From the NCBI RefSeq assembly GCF_000381085.1, contig NZ_KB905899.1, forward strand, positions 248,001 through 312,000: a stretch of DNA of 64,000 nt. The letters run 5' to 3'. The translations under genes and the position numbers were made by a program. Position 1 is the first letter of the stretch. The number at the start of each line of letters is the position of its first letter. This DNA is from Thiomicrorhabdus arctica DSM 13458. GTDB taxonomy: Bacteria; Pseudomonadota; Gammaproteobacteria; Thiomicrospirales; Thiomicrospiraceae. Below the pieces are notes generated by a model. The model was given only the letters and a program-made list of their open reading frames with translations, was not told the DNA's origin and searched no databases. Positions 1 to 10,678 of this stretch are shown here, piece by piece.

Positions 1-227
1 TGTAAAAGGTGCTGGCAAAGCGCTTCTGCATCTGCAAATTTGCCACCATTTTGGCCATCCGTGCCAATAAAATCGGTATCGCAAAATTGGCAAATGGCCG
101 TGGCGCGATCTTCTTCACGGCCAGTCCATAAGTTGCATTTACTCATTCGGCAAAAAATAGCAGGGCGACCGCTATGGAATCCTTCTCCTTGTAAAGAGTA
201 GAAGACTTCTTTTACCGAATAACTCAT
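1..227 (-). CDS. queE: 7-carboxy-7-deazaguanine synthase QueE (5' part only)
   Basis: Radical SAM enzyme of queuosine/7-deazaguanine synthesis that converts 6-carboxytetrahydropterin to 7-carboxy-7-deazaguanine. The first 75 residues are visible; the gene runs off the left edge. The N-terminus MSYSVKEVFYSLQGEG is the family signature. The radical-SAM cysteines are widely spaced (CNLWTG, then CQFCD), as in the QueE subgroup with an extended cluster loop. The ATG at 227-225 follows an AAGGAAAG ribosome site. It is divergent from leuC, with about 120 bp between them. The identification is firm from the N-terminus, but the rest cannot be judged. Confidence 0.88.
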   Translation of the reverse strand, partial: MSYSVKEVFYSLQGEGFHSGRPAIFCRMSKCNLWTGREEDRATAICQFCDTDFIGTDGQNGGKFADAEALCQHLL

Positions 228-296
228 ATTAACTTTCCTTTTGCCTGAAATGATTGATTGGTGCGTGTATTTTACTATTTAGATTAGGGTGTGAAG

Positions 297-305
297 TGAT
301 ATAAT
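297..305 (+). promoter_or_regulatory. Extended -10 promoter for leuC operon
   Basis: TGATATAAT is a perfect extended -10 (TG at 297-298, TATAAT at 300-305), 44 bp before the leuC ATG. No good -35 hexamer lies at the right distance, which is common for extended -10 promoters. No leader peptide rich in leucine codons is evident. Confidence 0.5.
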
Positions 306-348
306 TTATGATTATTTTTTAATATTTACACGGGTTGGGTTAAGCGCG

Positions 349-1764
349 ATGTCAGCAAAGACTTTATACGATAAATTGTGGGATGCACATATAGTGCGTC
401 AAGAAGATGATGGAACGGCTCTGATTTATATCGATCGCCAGTTGCTGCATGAAGTGACTTCTCCACAGGCGTTTGAAGGTCTGCGTATGGCGCATCGTAC
501 GCCATGGCGTATTGATACCAACTTAGCCACACCAGATCATAACGTGCCAACCACCGATTTAAGTAATGGGATTGCAAGTATTACCGACCCGGTTTCTCGT
601 ATTCAGGTCGAAACGTTGGGTATGAATACCCGTGAATTTGGGATTACCGAATACGCGATGGGCGATATTCGTCAAGGTATTGTGCATGTCGTTGGGCCTG
701 AGTCAGGTGCAACTTTACCAGGTATGACGGTGGTTTGTGGTGATTCTCATACGGCAACTCATGGCGCTTTGGGTGCATTGGCACACGGTATCGGTACCTC
801 TGAAGTTGAGCATGTGTTAGCAACTCAGTGCTTAATCCAGAAAAAAATGAAAAATATGCTGGTTAAAGTCGACGGAAAGTTATCTGCTGGGGTGACCCCA
901 AAAGACGTCGTACTGGCCATTATTGGTAAGATTGGTACGGCTGGCGGTAATGGCCATGCAATCGAATTCGGTGGACAGGTGTTTCGAGATATGTCTATTG
1001 AGGGGCGTATGACGGTCTGTAATATGGCGATTGAAGGCGGTGCGCGTGTTGGTCTAATTGCGGTGGATGAAAAAACAGTCGAATATGTTAAAGGTCGTAC
1101 TTTTGCGCCAAAGGGCGAGCAATGGGATATGGCTGTGACGGCTTGGATGGATTTAACCTCCGATGCTGATGCTGTGTTTGATACCCTCGTAGAGTTAGAT
1201 GGTTCAATGATTGAACCGCAAGTCACTTGGGGTACATCACCTGAGATGGTTTTAGATGTGAATGGCAGAGTGCCAAATCCGGCGAACGAAATGGATGCTG
1301 TGAAGGCGGACGGAATTCGCCGTGCTTTGGCTTATATGGGGCTAGAGGCGGATATGGCAATTAAAGACATTCCTGCTGAATATGTCTTTATCGGGTCTTG
1401 TACTAATTCACGTATTGAAGATCTTAGAGCCGCCGCAACCGTACTCAAAGGTCGAAAGATTTCCGATAAGGTCGAGCTGGCTTTAGCGGTGCCGGGTTCG
1501 GGTTTGGTTAAGCAGCAAGCGGAAGCTGAAGGGTTGGATAAAATTTTTATTGAAGCGGGTTTCGAATGGCGTAATCCTGGCTGTTCAATGTGTTTAGCGA
1601 TGAACGCAGATAAATTGCCGACAGGTAAGCACTGTGCGTCCACTTCAAATCGTAACTTTGAAGGGCGTCAAGGCGCAGGTGGGCGTACTCATTTAGTCAG
1701 TCCAGAAATGGCCGCCGCCGCCGCCATAGCAGGTCATTTTGTTGACGTGCGTGATTACATCTAA
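349..1764 (+). CDS. leuC: 3-isopropylmalate dehydratase large subunit LeuC
   Basis: Aconitase-family subunit that isomerises 2-isopropylmalate to 3-isopropylmalate in leucine synthesis, working with LeuD. The 471 residues match the bacterial LeuC length. The [4Fe-4S] ligands are visible as C351 (IGSCTNSR) and C412/C415 (NPGCSMC), and the substrate motif [10 protein letters not shown] is present. The ATG follows only a weak ribosome site. It is the first gene of leuC-leuD-leuB, with 23 bp before leuD. Nothing is missing. Confidence 0.97.
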   Translation: MSAKTLYDKLWDAHIVRQEDDGTALIYIDRQLLHEVTSPQAFEGLRMAHRTPWRIDTNLATPDHNVPTTDLSNGIASITDPVSRIQVETLGMNTREFGITEYAMGDIRQGIVHVVGPESGATLPGMTVVCGDSHTATHGALGALAHGIGTSEVEHVLATQCLIQKKMKNMLVKVDGKLSAGVTPKDVVLAIIGKIGTAGGNGHAIEFGGQVFRDMSIEGRMTVCNMAIEGGARVGLIAVDEKTVEYVKGRTFAPKGEQWDMAVTAWMDLTSDADAVFDTLVELDGSMIEPQVTWGTSPEMVLDVNGRVPNPANEMDAVKADGIRRALAYMGLEADMAIKDIPAEYVFIGSCTNSRIEDLRAAATVLKGRKISDKVELALAVPGSGLVKQQAEAEGLDKIFIEAGFEWRNPGCSMCLAMNADKLPTGKHCASTSNRNFEGRQGAGGRTHLVSPEMAAAAAIAGHFVDVRDYI

Positions 1765-1787
1765 CCGAGCAGGAGTGGAGAGATAAG

Positions 1788-2426
1788 ATGGAAAAGTTTA
1801 TAAAAAAGACCTCGATTGTTGCCCCGATGGATCGTGCGAATGTAGATACCGATGCGATTATTCCTAAGCAGTTTTTAAAATCAATTAAACGCTCAGGTTT
1901 TGGTCCGAACTTGTTTGATGAGTGGCGTTATGAAGATGTTGGACAACCGGATTCCGATAACTCAGCTCGACCATTACGTAAAGAATTTGTTTTGAACCAA
2001 CCGCGTTATCAATCTGCTCATATTTTACTGGCACGTGAAAACTTTGGTTGTGGATCAAGTCGTGAACACGCACCTTGGGCATTAAAAGATTACGGGTTTG
2101 ATGTGGTTATCGCACCAAGTTTTGCGGATATCTTTTTCAATAACTGCTTTAAAAACGGCATTGTTCCGATTGTGTTAGAAGAAGCTGTCGTGGATGGCTT
2201 ATTTAAAGACGTTTTTGCCACAGAAGGCTATCAGCTAACCGTTGATTTAGCAGCGCAACAAATTATTAGGCCTAATGGCGAAGCGATTTTATTTGAAGTG
2301 GACACCTTTAGAAAACACTGTTTAATGAATGGTTTAGATGACATCGGTTTAACATTGGCGTATCAAGATGACATTAAAGCTTACGAAGTCAAAACGAAAA
2401 AAACCACACCTTGGTTATTTAACTAA
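1788..2426 (+). CDS. leuD: 3-isopropylmalate dehydratase small subunit LeuD
   Basis: Swivelling-domain subunit of isopropylmalate isomerase; it completes the LeuC active site. The 212 residues are normal for LeuD. The early motif [15 protein letters not shown] and the loop [15 protein letters not shown] are diagnostic. The GGAGTGGAGAGA stretch before the ATG supplies the ribosome site. It is cotranscribed with leuC. The 101-bp gap to leuB holds a copy of the window's iterated palindrome. Confidence 0.97.
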   Translation: MEKFIKKTSIVAPMDRANVDTDAIIPKQFLKSIKRSGFGPNLFDEWRYEDVGQPDSDNSARPLRKEFVLNQPRYQSAHILLARENFGCGSSREHAPWALKDYGFDVVIAPSFADIFFNNCFKNGIVPIVLEEAVVDGLFKDVFATEGYQLTVDLAAQQIIRPNGEAILFEVDTFRKHCLMNGLDDIGLTLAYQDDIKAYEVKTKKTTPWLFN

Positions 2427-2469
2427 GAGTATGCATTGAGTTGGACAGGTCGTAAGATTATGAAAAGTA

Positions 2470-2481
2470 ACCAGGCCTGGT
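2470..2481. repeat. Iterated palindrome ACCAGGCCTGGT, copy 1
   Basis: Exact 12-bp palindrome in the leuD-leuB gap. It is one of nine exact copies in the window. There is no loop and no T-run, so it is not an ordinary terminator. Confidence 0.9.
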
Positions 2482-2527
2482 CAGTCACACAACAGAATTT
2501 AAATTTAAAGAAGTAAGAGTTAATGAT

Positions 2528-3601
2528 ATGACACAGCAAGTATTGGTTTTACCAGGAGATGGAATCGGCCCAGAGATCACTGCAGAAGCCGTTAAGGTTT
2601 TAGAAGCATTGAATCGATCTGATAATTTAGATATTGTCCTGTCTGAAGATTTGGTCGGTGGTGCCGCTTATGATGTACATGGTGTGCCATTGTCTGATGA
2701 AACCATGGCCAAAGCACAAGCGGCCGATGCGGTTTTATTAGGTGCTGTTGGTGGGTATAAGTGGGAGTCATTAGATATCTCCGTCCGTCCTGAAAAAGGT
2801 TTGTTACGCTTGCGCTCTGAGATGCAGTTGTTCGCTAACTTACGTCCTGCTTACTTGTTTCCTCAGTTGGCAGATGCGTCAACGTTAAAACCAGAAATCG
2901 TTGCGGGGTTGGATATTTTGATCGTCCGTGAATTAACGGGTGGGATCTATTTTGGTCAACCACGTGGGATACGCACTTTAGAAAACGGTGAACGCCAAGG
3001 GTACAATACTTACGTTTATAAAGAGTCTGAAATCAAGCGTATCGCCCATGTTGCTTTTCAAGCGGCGATGAAGCGTAATAAAAAATTAACGTCTGTTGAT
3101 AAGGCCAATGTATTAGAAGTGACTGAGCTTTGGCGTGAAATAGTCGATGTCGTTGCTAAAGAGTACCCAGAAGTTACAGTGAATCACATGTACGTTGATA
3201 ACGCCGCGATGCAGTTAGTATTTAATCCGAAACAGTTCGATGTGATGGTCACAGGTAATATGTTTGGTGATATCTTGTCGGATGAAGCGTCTATGTTAAC
3301 AGGCTCAATCGGTATGTTAGCATCAGCTTCTTTAGATGCGAATAATAAAGGGATGTATGAACCAAGTCATGGCTCTGCACCTGATATTGCAGGGCAGAAC
3401 TTGGCAAATCCATTAGCCACAATTTTATCGGCGGCGATGATGTTACGTTACACATTAGGTCGTGAAGATTTAGCGGTTAAAATCGAAACAGCGGTCTCTA
3501 AAGTATTAGATCAAGGGTTGCGTACTGGAGATATCTGTTCTGCTGGCATGACTCAAGTCAGTTGCAGTGAAATGGGTGATGCCGTTGTTGCAGCGCTTTA
3601 A
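2528..3601 (+). CDS. leuB: 3-isopropylmalate dehydrogenase LeuB
   Basis: NAD-dependent decarboxylating dehydrogenase that forms 2-oxoisocaproate, the last leucine-specific step before transamination. The 357 residues are typical. The N-terminal [10 protein letters not shown], the substrate region [13 protein letters not shown], the metal-binding stretch [11 protein letters not shown] and the NAD-binding [12 protein letters not shown] are all present. Its ATG is preceded by AAGAAGTAAGAG. It is third in the leu operon. The next gene, on the same strand, belongs to a different process. Confidence 0.97.
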   Translation: MTQQVLVLPGDGIGPEITAEAVKVLEALNRSDNLDIVLSEDLVGGAAYDVHGVPLSDETMAKAQAADAVLLGAVGGYKWESLDISVRPEKGLLRLRSEMQLFANLRPAYLFPQLADASTLKPEIVAGLDILIVRELTGGIYFGQPRGIRTLENGERQGYNTYVYKESEIKRIAHVAFQAAMKRNKKLTSVDKANVLEVTELWREIVDVVAKEYPEVTVNHMYVDNAAMQLVFNPKQFDVMVTGNMFGDILSDEASMLTGSIGMLASASLDANNKGMYEPSHGSAPDIAGQNLANPLATILSAAMMLRYTLGREDLAVKIETAVSKVLDQGLRTGDICSAGMTQVSCSEMGDAVVAAL

Positions 3602-3631
3602 GATCCTAGTGGTCGGACGGCTTTCGTTCAG

Positions 3632-4621
3632 ATGAGAAACCATTTTACGATTACCATTAGTGATGTATATGGCACACATGAGTATTCGTTTAAACAGTTT
3701 ATCCGTAAGTTTATATGGATTCTATTTGCGGTTTTCATTGCTGTTTGGACGGTGGGTGGCATTTCGATTTGGTGGTTAAATCAAAAAGCAAATAATGATG
3801 AATTGGTGCATAAGGCTTCCGTAAAAGCATTTACAGCAAGTTTAGAAAAAACACGTTCTGACTATGAAAGTCTGCTTGTTGAAAAGACTAAGTTAGAGCA
3901 GGACTTTTTGAGTACTCGTTCTCAGATCGCATTTTTAGATCAAGCGTTGCAAGGCCTAGAGGAATTGGTCGGCGAAGGGGATTCTGAATCCGAAGTGGAT
4001 GTACCACCTTTGCCTCTCGATGAACGGGTTAAACGCGTTCAGTTAGATTCTTTAGGTAAAAATATCATGATGAGCATGGTACCAAGTGGCCCTGCTGTGG
4101 CGAATTATAGAGGACTAAGCAGTAAGTACGGACGGAGGATTCATCCGATTACCGGTAAAATTCACTTGCATGGTGGACTTGATTATCGCGGTAAAACGGG
4201 GGCTGCGGTTATCGCAACGGCTGATGGTGTGGTTAAATATTCTGCAATGAATGAAGAGAGCGGTTTTGGTAACTTAGTGACTTTGGTGCATGCCAATGGG
4301 TTTATGACGCGTTATGGGCACTTAAGCAAACGCACTGTAAAGCTCGGTGACTATGTACGAAAGGGCGAAAAAATTGGTGAAATTGGCAATACTGGGCGCT
4401 CTACTGGTCCGCATTTACATTATGAAGTTTGGTTTTTATATAAACGACTCAACCCTCAGGCCTTTAATGACTGGTCCTTAGGGAAGTACGATAAAATATT
4501 CACAAAGGTAAAAGGGGTTCCATGGGGTTCTTTAAGTCAAGCCGTCGACATGCTCGTCAAGAAGGTGGAAAAACAATTATTGCTGAAGGGTGTCTCATTA
4601 GCGGTGAAATCGCCGATTTAA
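3632..4621 (+). CDS. M23 (LytM-type) peptidoglycan endopeptidase, membrane anchored
   Basis: Predicted periplasmic zinc endopeptidase acting on peptidoglycan cross-links. There is one transmembrane helix at about residues 27-50, then a charged coiled-coil-like region (about 55-115), then an M23 domain with the zinc motifs HLHGGLDYR (HxxxD type) and HLHYEVW (HxH). It lies directly upstream of, and overlaps, a bactofilin gene. In several bacteria such M23/bactofilin pairs set cell curvature or helical shape (for example the Csd1/CcmA system of Helicobacter), so a cell-shape role is the best inference. The substrate bond and membrane orientation are inferred from the family. Confidence 0.9.
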   Translation: MRNHFTITISDVYGTHEYSFKQFIRKFIWILFAVFIAVWTVGGISIWWLNQKANNDELVHKASVKAFTASLEKTRSDYESLLVEKTKLEQDFLSTRSQIAFLDQALQGLEELVGEGDSESEVDVPPLPLDERVKRVQLDSLGKNIMMSMVPSGPAVANYRGLSSKYGRRIHPITGKIHLHGGLDYRGKTGAAVIATADGVVKYSAMNEESGFGNLVTLVHANGFMTRYGHLSKRTVKLGDYVRKGEKIGEIGNTGRSTGPHLHYEVWFLYKRLNPQAFNDWSLGKYDKIFTKVKGVPWGSLSQAVDMLVKKVEKQLLLKGVSLAVKSPI

Positions 4622-5040
4622 AAGGAGCTTTGCATATTGATGGCCGTATCGATGGTCTTATTGATAGTGGTTATGATGTGTCTATTGGTGAATCAGGGCA
4701 TGTTACAGGCTTGATTAAAGCCAAGCAGATTGTGTTGAGTGGTGTTCTCGAAGGTAAGGTTGCTTGCGAAAGTATTGATATTTTAGCGACGGGCAAACTT
4801 GTTGGCGAGTTGATCTGTGGTGAATTCACGCTAGAAACTGGCGGTAAATTTATTGGCCAGAGCCATGAGATGACGGAAGACGGTATGGCTGTAAGTTTGC
4901 CTGAGACCTTTGAAAAATTGGGTAATATGACACAAATGTCTGTCTTAGAAAGAGTCGCCTTAAATAACCAAAGTAATCAAGCTAATCAAGATGAACAGGT
5001 GGATGAGATGGCTGAGACGTCTCAAGACACTCACCAGTGA
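4522..5040 (+). CDS. Bactofilin family cytoskeletal protein
   Basis: A 172-residue protein with the bactofilin beta-helix repeats at about residues 18-115 (IAEGCLISGEIADLKGALHI and following). It has a short basic N-terminal tail, which may be membrane-binding, and an acidic Gln/Asn-rich C-terminal tail. Bactofilins polymerise without nucleotide and recruit peptidoglycan enzymes. The ATG has an AAAAGGGG ribosome site 5 nt upstream, and the first 100 nt lie inside the end of the M23 gene in another frame. Translational coupling and joint action with that enzyme are likely. The next gene, asd, is 150 bp away. Confidence 0.9.
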   Translation: MGFFKSSRRHARQEGGKTIIAEGCLISGEIADLKGALHIDGRIDGLIDSGYDVSIGESGHVTGLIKAKQIVLSGVLEGKVACESIDILATGKLVGELICGEFTLETGGKFIGQSHEMTEDGMAVSLPETFEKLGNMTQMSVLERVALNNQSNQANQDEQVDEMAETSQDTHQ

Positions 5041-5190
5041 TCATTTCATAAATTATGTTTTTTTGAAAAAAGCATACACATTTTAAGATTTGCTCAAGAT
5101 GAGCATATGCATCGTAATCAATTTTTCAGAGTAGGTTGATTTGCTAGACATAAAACTGCATTACGGTGAAATAATATTGAAGGGTAAAAA

Positions 5191-6213
5191 ATGACTAAGT
5201 TATACGATATTGCTGTTGTGGGAGCAACGGGTGCAGTGGGTGAGACAATATTAAAAGTACTGCAAGAGCGTAATTTTCCTGTGGGCAACTTATACCCATT
5301 AGCGAGTAGCCGTTCTGCAGGTAAAAAGATCCTGTTTGCAGGTAAGTGGATTAAGGTTTTAGATTTGGCAGAGTTTGACTTTTCACAAGCACAAATTGGC
5401 CTCTTTTCACCGGGTGCTAGTGTCTCTAAAATTTATGCCCCTAAAGCGGCAGCAGCAGGGTGCATTGTGATCGATAACACTTCAGAATTCCGTTATGATG
5501 ATGATGTCCCATTGGTCGTACCTGAAGTGAATCCTGATGCGGTTGCCGGTTACAAAGCGCGCGGTATTATCGCCAATCCTAACTGCTCAACAATTCAAAT
5601 GATGGTGGCTTTAAAGCCTATTTATGATGCCGTCGGTATTAAACGCATCAACGTTGCAACCTATCAAGCTGTCTCAGGGACAGGTAAAAATGCGATTGAG
5701 GAACTTGCTAAGCAGACGGCTAACTTATTGAATATGAAGCCAGTAGAAATCGAAGTTTATCCTAAGCAAATCGCTTTCAACGTGATTCCCCAAATTGATG
5801 TCTTTATGGAAAATGGCTATACCAAAGAAGAGATGAAAATGGTCTGGGAAACGCACAAAATTATGGGAGACCCTAATATTAAGGTCAATCCAACAGCCGT
5901 GCGTGTACCTGTGTTTTTTGGTCATAGTGAAGCGATACATATCGAAACGGACAGAAAAATTACAGCAGCTGAAGCGAAAGACTTAATGAAAGCTGCAGAA
6001 GGTATTGTTTTGATAGATGAGCATATCGATGGTGGTTATCCTACGGCCGTGAGTGATGCCGCTGATACCAATCCAGTGTATGTTGGCCGGATACGTGAGG
6101 ATATCTCGACTGAAAATGGTTTGAATATTTGGGTAGTTGCAGATAACGTGCGTAAAGGCGCGGCAACGAATACGATTCAAATTGCTGAATTACTGATTAA
6201 AGATCATATTTAG
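5191..6213 (+). CDS. asd: Aspartate-semialdehyde dehydrogenase
   Basis: NADP-dependent reduction of aspartyl phosphate to the semialdehyde, the branch point for lysine, diaminopimelate, threonine and methionine. The 340-residue chain opens with the nucleotide motif VVGATGAVG. The catalytic Cys132 sits in ANPNCSTIQ and His245 in FFGHSEAIH, matching the Pseudomonas-type family. AGGG lies before the ATG. truA follows after 3 nt. In many relatives fimV lies between asd and truA, and here there is no room for it. Confidence 0.96.
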   Translation: MTKLYDIAVVGATGAVGETILKVLQERNFPVGNLYPLASSRSAGKKILFAGKWIKVLDLAEFDFSQAQIGLFSPGASVSKIYAPKAAAAGCIVIDNTSEFRYDDDVPLVVPEVNPDAVAGYKARGIIANPNCSTIQMMVALKPIYDAVGIKRINVATYQAVSGTGKNAIEELAKQTANLLNMKPVEIEVYPKQIAFNVIPQIDVFMENGYTKEEMKMVWETHKIMGDPNIKVNPTAVRVPVFFGHSEAIHIETDRKITAAEAKDLMKAAEGIVLIDEHIDGGYPTAVSDAADTNPVYVGRIREDISTENGLNIWVVADNVRKGAATNTIQIAELLIKDHI

Positions 6214-6216
6214 CCG

Positions 6217-7002
6217 GTGATTAAAATTGCACTGGGCATAGAGTACCAAGGTACTCAGTACTGTGGTTACCAGCGACAATTGGATTGTCCAACGGTTCAG
6301 GGGAACTTAGAACAGGCTTTGTCTAATATTGCCAATGAACCGATTGCACTCACCTGTGCAGGTCGCACCGATACGGGTGTACATGCTGTTGGTCAGGTAG
6401 TGCATTTTGAAACCAAGGCAATACGACAGTTAAAAGCTTGGGTTCAAGGGGCAAATACAAAGTTGCCATCTGATATTCGTATTAGCTGGGCCAAAGAAGT
6501 TACAGAAGACTTCCATGCACGTTTCTCAGCGGGCTCTCGGCAGTATCGTTATGTGATTTATAATCGTAGAGTGAACTCTGCGGTCTTAGCCAATAGGGTG
6601 ACATGGATTTACGACCATTTGGACGTTGATAAAATGCACCAGGGGGCGCAAGCGTTATTGGGTCATCATGATTTTAGTTCCTTTAGAGCCTCAGGTTGTC
6701 AGGCAAGTAACGCATTGCGAACAGTGGAATCAGTCTCGGTATCGCGTAAAGGAGATTTTGTCTTTATCGATATTCAGGCGAATGCGTTTTTACATCACAT
6801 GGTGCGCAATATTGCAGGGACATTGTTTCAAATCGGTTTATCTGAGAAACCAGTGGAGTGGGTTGCAGAAGTGTTGGCCTTAATGGATCGAACCAAAGCC
6901 GCGGCGACAGGGCCTGCAACAGGCTTGTATTTTGTGAATGCATTTTATCCAGAAAAATATGGAATTCCTAAGGTGGCTTTAGATGAGGTGCTGTGGCAGT
7001 GA
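6217..7002 (+). CDS. truA: tRNA pseudouridine(38-40) synthase TruA
   Basis: Isomerises uridines 38-40 in the anticodon arm of many tRNAs. The 261 residues include the catalytic Asp52 in CAGRTDTGVHAVGQV and the C-terminal RNA-binding motif FLHHMVRNIAG. The start is a GTG only 3 nt after the asd stop, so translation is probably coupled to asd. The 3' end overlaps trpF by 10 nt. The asd-truA-trpF order is widespread in gammaproteobacteria. Confidence 0.95.
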   Translation: MIKIALGIEYQGTQYCGYQRQLDCPTVQGNLEQALSNIANEPIALTCAGRTDTGVHAVGQVVHFETKAIRQLKAWVQGANTKLPSDIRISWAKEVTEDFHARFSAGSRQYRYVIYNRRVNSAVLANRVTWIYDHLDVDKMHQGAQALLGHHDFSSFRASGCQASNALRTVESVSVSRKGDFVFIDIQANAFLHHMVRNIAGTLFQIGLSEKPVEWVAEVLALMDRTKAAATGPATGLYFVNAFYPEKYGIPKVALDEVLWQ

Positions 7003-7637
7003 ACCAGAAGAATCAAAGAACACGCGTTAAAATTTGCGGATTAACCTCTAAGGAAGATGCTTTATTGGCAGTGAATAACGGCGCAGATGCCGTTGGTTTA
7101 GTATTTTATGAACCCAGTCCTCGTCACGTGAATATTGACCAGGCCTGTTCAATTGCAGAATCGATTCCTGCGTTTGTGACCAAGACAGCCTTATTTGTGA
7201 ATCCGGACGCTGAATACGTTAAAGCGGTATTAAGATCGGTTAAAATTGATCTCTTGCAGTTTCACGGTGATGAGAGTCCTGAATTCTGTGAACAATTTGG
7301 TCTGACCTATATTAAAGCCGTCAGAATGCGTGAAGGGATTGATTTAGTGGCTTTAGAAAAGCGTTACAGTGGGTCAGCAGGCTTGCTATTAGATGCTTAT
7401 AAAAAAGGTGTGCCGGGGGGTACCGGAGAACAGTTTGATTGGGCAAGTATTCCAGCAGGGATCGCTCAAAAAATTATTTTAGCGGGTGGTTTAAAGGCTG
7501 AGAATGTCCAGAGAGCTATCCAGCAGGTCGCGCCTTGGGCGCTTGACGTCAGTGGTGGAGTAGAGGCTTCGAAAGGAGTAAAATCCGCTGAAAAAATACA
7601 AAAATTTATGCAACAAGTTATGAGGTCAGTCCAGTGA
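6993..7637 (+). CDS. trpF: Phosphoribosylanthranilate isomerase TrpF
   Basis: TIM-barrel isomerase of tryptophan synthesis. The N-terminal [12 protein letters not shown] holds the catalytic Cys, and [19 protein letters not shown] carries the catalytic Asp and phosphate-loop features. The GTG start overlaps truA by 10 nt; a second GTG six nt later is possible. It ends in a GTGA overlap with trpB, so trpF and trpB are translationally coupled. The length of 214 residues is normal. Confidence 0.95.
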   Translation: MAVNQKNQRTRVKICGLTSKEDALLAVNNGADAVGLVFYEPSPRHVNIDQACSIAESIPAFVTKTALFVNPDAEYVKAVLRSVKIDLLQFHGDESPEFCEQFGLTYIKAVRMREGIDLVALEKRYSGSAGLLLDAYKKGVPGGTGEQFDWASIPAGIAQKIILAGGLKAENVQRAIQQVAPWALDVSGGVEASKGVKSAEKIQKFMQQVMRSVQ

Positions 7638-8839
7638 CAATTGATTATTCTAAATACCCTGATGAGCACGGTCATTTTGGTCCTTATGGTGGTACTTTCG
7701 CGCCAGAAACGTTAATGGCCGCATTGGAGCAACTTAGTCAAGAATATGCCAGTGTTAAGAACGATCCCGATTTTTTAAAAGAGTTGGCTGAAGATTTACA
7801 AAACTATGTAGGGCGTCCTACACCTTTATATTATGCAAAACGTTGGTCAGAATCTTTAGGCGGTGCAAAAATCTATCTGAAGCGTGAAGATTTGAACCAC
7901 ACTGGCGCACATAAAGTGAACAATGCAATTGGTCAAGCCTTACTCGCAAAACGTTTGGGCAAAACACGTATTATCGCTGAAACGGGCGCAGGTCAGCATG
8001 GCGTTGCCAGCGCGACCGTAGCCGCACGTTTAGGTTTGGAATGTGTCGTCTATATGGGGGCGGATGATATTGTTCGTCAAGCTCCGAATGTTATGAGAAT
8101 GAAGATGCTGGGTGCGACTGTGATCGCTGTTGAGTCTGGTTCACGCACGTTAAAAGATGCATTAAATGAAGCGATGCGCGACTGGGTGACCAATGTGGAT
8201 GATACTTTCTATATTATTGGTACGGTTGCTGGACCACATCCTTATCCTGCTATGGTGAGAGATTTTCAGGCGATTATTGGTCGTGAAACCAAGCAACAAT
8301 CCTTAACACAGGAAGGTAAGTTACCGGATGTTTTGATTGCGTGTGTGGGGGGAGGATCTAATGCCATTGGTTTATTTTATGAATTTTTAGGCGATGACAG
8401 TGTCAAAATGGTTGGGGTTGAGCCGGGCGGTTTAGGTCTAGAGACGGGCAAGCATGCAGCGCCTTTATGCAAAGGTTCTCCGGGGGTTCTCCATGGCAAT
8501 CGTACCTATTTGATGCAAGATGAAAATGGTCAAATTTTAGGTACACACTCAATATCCGCGGGCCTGGATTATCCAGGTGTGGGTCCTGAACATGCTTGGT
8601 TAAAAGATATCAAACGCGTTGAGTATGTCTCGATTGACGATGAAGAAGCGTTGCAAGGCTTTAGAGACCTAACCAAATATGAAGGTATTATTCCGGCACT
8701 TGAGTCCAGCCATGCAATTGCCTATGCGACCAAATTGGCACCGACCCTATCTAAGGATCAGGTCATTGTGGTTAACTTGTCAGGTCGTGGTGACAAAGAT
8801 ATGAATACCATTGCACAAATTGAAGGCTTTGAGGTTTAA
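7634..8839 (+). CDS. trpB: Tryptophan synthase beta chain TrpB
   Basis: PLP enzyme that joins indole and serine. The 401 residues include the PLP lysine K94 in [13 protein letters not shown], the [13 protein letters not shown] loop and the PLP-phosphate loop GGGSNA. The GTG start overlaps the trpF stop by 4 nt. trpA follows after 70 nt. Anthranilate-stage trp genes are not nearby, so the pathway is split, as in many gammaproteobacteria. Confidence 0.97.
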   Translation: MTIDYSKYPDEHGHFGPYGGTFAPETLMAALEQLSQEYASVKNDPDFLKELAEDLQNYVGRPTPLYYAKRWSESLGGAKIYLKREDLNHTGAHKVNNAIGQALLAKRLGKTRIIAETGAGQHGVASATVAARLGLECVVYMGADDIVRQAPNVMRMKMLGATVIAVESGSRTLKDALNEAMRDWVTNVDDTFYIIGTVAGPHPYPAMVRDFQAIIGRETKQQSLTQEGKLPDVLIACVGGGSNAIGLFYEFLGDDSVKMVGVEPGGLGLETGKHAAPLCKGSPGVLHGNRTYLMQDENGQILGTHSISAGLDYPGVGPEHAWLKDIKRVEYVSIDDEEALQGFRDLTKYEGIIPALESSHAIAYATKLAPTLSKDQVIVVNLSGRGDKDMNTIAQIEGFEV

Positions 8840-8909
8840 GCGATTGGGGTTCATTCAGGTTAAACCACCGTCAGTCACGATTAAATGAAGTCTTTTTTAG
8901 GGAAATAGT

Positions 8910-9740
8910 ATGAGCAGGATACAACAAAAATTCGACGAATTGAAAAGAGTCGGTAAGACGGCTCTAATTCCGTATATTACCGCGGGTGATCCCGAGCCAA
9001 ATGCAACCATAGATTTAATGCATTTGCTCGTTCAAAAGGGTGCAGACATGCTTGAATTGGGTGTGCCTTTTTCAGACCCGATGGCCGATGGCCCTGTGAT
9101 TCAAAAAGCCGTCGAACGGGCGTTGCGTCATAATGTCAGCTTGGATGATGTCCTTGAGTTTGTCCGCGTCTTTCGTGAACAGGATAGTGAAACCCCGATC
9201 ATTTTAATGGGCTATCTAAACCCGATTGAAGCCATGGGTTACGAAGCGTTTGCCAACGCAGCAAGTTCTGTAGGTGTGGATGCGGTATTGACCGTTGATA
9301 TGCCACCTGAAGAATCTCAAGGTTATTTACAGGCACTCAGTACACATGAATTAGATCGTATCTTTTTAGTTTCTCCGACTACGCCGGAGAGCCGTTTAAA
9401 GTCCGTTAATGAAAAAGGCAGCGGTTTTGTCTATTATGTTTCTTTAAAAGGTGTGACAGGCTCAAAAGAGTTAGATACGGCGGATGTTGCCAATAATATG
9501 GCACGATTACAGGCTAAATTAAAAATACCTATTGGCATTGGCTTTGGGATTAATAATGGACCAATGGCGTTTGAAATGGCAAAGCTTGGCGATGCTGTGG
9601 TGGTGGGTTCTTCGTTAGTCAAATTAATAGAAGCCAATGAATCCAAAGGGCGTTATGATATTCATCTTGCCATTGGTGAAAAAATGGCAGAATTTCGGCA
9701 CGCGATAGACAGAGCCGATGCACTTAAAGGTCAGGAGTAG
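8910..9740 (+). CDS. trpA: Tryptophan synthase alpha chain TrpA
   Basis: Cleaves indole-3-glycerol phosphate to indole, which is channelled to TrpB. The 276-residue TIM barrel has both catalytic acids at the canonical positions, Glu49 ([11 protein letters not shown]) and Asp60 (MADGP). The phosphate loop is GIGFGIN. An AGGG ribosome site precedes the ATG. accD starts 2 nt after its stop, a common operon junction. Confidence 0.97.
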   Translation: MSRIQQKFDELKRVGKTALIPYITAGDPEPNATIDLMHLLVQKGADMLELGVPFSDPMADGPVIQKAVERALRHNVSLDDVLEFVRVFREQDSETPIILMGYLNPIEAMGYEAFANAASSVGVDAVLTVDMPPEESQGYLQALSTHELDRIFLVSPTTPESRLKSVNEKGSGFVYYVSLKGVTGSKELDTADVANNMARLQAKLKIPIGIGFGINNGPMAFEMAKLGDAVVVGSSLVKLIEANESKGRYDIHLAIGEKMAEFRHAIDRADALKGQE

Positions 9741-9742
9741 AC

Positions 9743-10597
9743 ATGAGCTGGTTTGAAAAAATTTTACCAAGTATTAAACAAGTTACGGAACGCAAAAAAT
9801 CCGTGCCCGAAGGCTTGTGGACGAAGTGCCCTAAGTGTGAAGCGACCCTTTATCGTTCTGAAGTTGCGCGCAATAAAGAAGTCTGTCCTAAGTGCCAGCA
9901 CCATATGCGTTTAGGAGGTCGTCAGCGTTTGCATGCCTTTTTGGATGAAGGCAGTTTCAAAGAGACGGCTGCGAATATTTCACCTGTGGATGCGCTTAAA
10001 TTTAAAGACATTAAAAAATATAAAGATCGAATCGCGGCTGCCCAAAAAGCCACGGGTGAGAAAGATGCTTTAATTACGGGTGTCGGAACAATTAATGGCC
10101 TAGAAGTGGTCACGGCGGCATTTGAATTCAAGTTTATGGGTGGCTCAATGGGGTCGGTTGTTGGCGAGAAGTTTGTGCGTGGTGTCAATGAGGCGATTGA
10201 ACGTCAATGCCCATTTATCTGTTTCTCAGCCAGTGGTGGTGCGCGTATGCAAGAAGCGTTGTTTTCTCTAATGCAGATGGCGAAGACCAGTGCTGCGTTA
10301 GGCCGCTTACGTGCAAAAGGATTACCATTTATTTCGGTATTGACTGACCCTACTATGGGAGGTGTTTCAGCCAGTTTTGCAATGTTAGGGGATTTGAATG
10401 TGGCAGAACCTAAAGCATTGATTGGTTTTGCAGGACCTCGTGTTATCGAACAGACCGTTCGTGAAAAACTGCCCGAAGGATTTCAACGCAGTGAATTTTT
10501 GCTTGCTCATGGGGCGATTGACCGCATTATTCACCGTCATGAATTAGCGAATGAATTGTCTGATATTTGTAAGATGTTACTGAACAAATCGGCTTAA
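9743..10597 (+). CDS. accD: Acetyl-CoA carboxylase carboxyltransferase beta subunit
   Basis: Transfers CO2 from carboxybiotin to acetyl-CoA together with AccA, starting fatty-acid synthesis. The N-terminal zinc ribbon is intact (C29/C32 and C48/C51), followed by the crotonase-like carboxyltransferase domain with [10 protein letters not shown] and [12 protein letters not shown]. The 284 residues are a normal length. It is coupled to trpA by a 2-nt gap. folC follows after 81 bp, which contain only weak hairpins. Confidence 0.96.
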   Translation: MSWFEKILPSIKQVTERKKSVPEGLWTKCPKCEATLYRSEVARNKEVCPKCQHHMRLGGRQRLHAFLDEGSFKETAANISPVDALKFKDIKKYKDRIAAAQKATGEKDALITGVGTINGLEVVTAAFEFKFMGGSMGSVVGEKFVRGVNEAIERQCPFICFSASGGARMQEALFSLMQMAKTSAALGRLRAKGLPFISVLTDPTMGGVSASFAMLGDLNVAEPKALIGFAGPRVIEQTVREKLPEGFQRSEFLLAHGAIDRIIHRHELANELSDICKMLLNKSA

Positions 10598-10678
10598 TTT
10601 ATTTGAGTGGTGAGTCACATTATCAATGTGTAATTATTTACCTCAATCCCGTACTACGCGGGGCAAAGATTTAAAAAT

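Noticed and set aside
2470-2481. The palindrome as a rho-independent terminator
   Set aside because: There is no loop, no T-run, and half of the copies lie inside genes.
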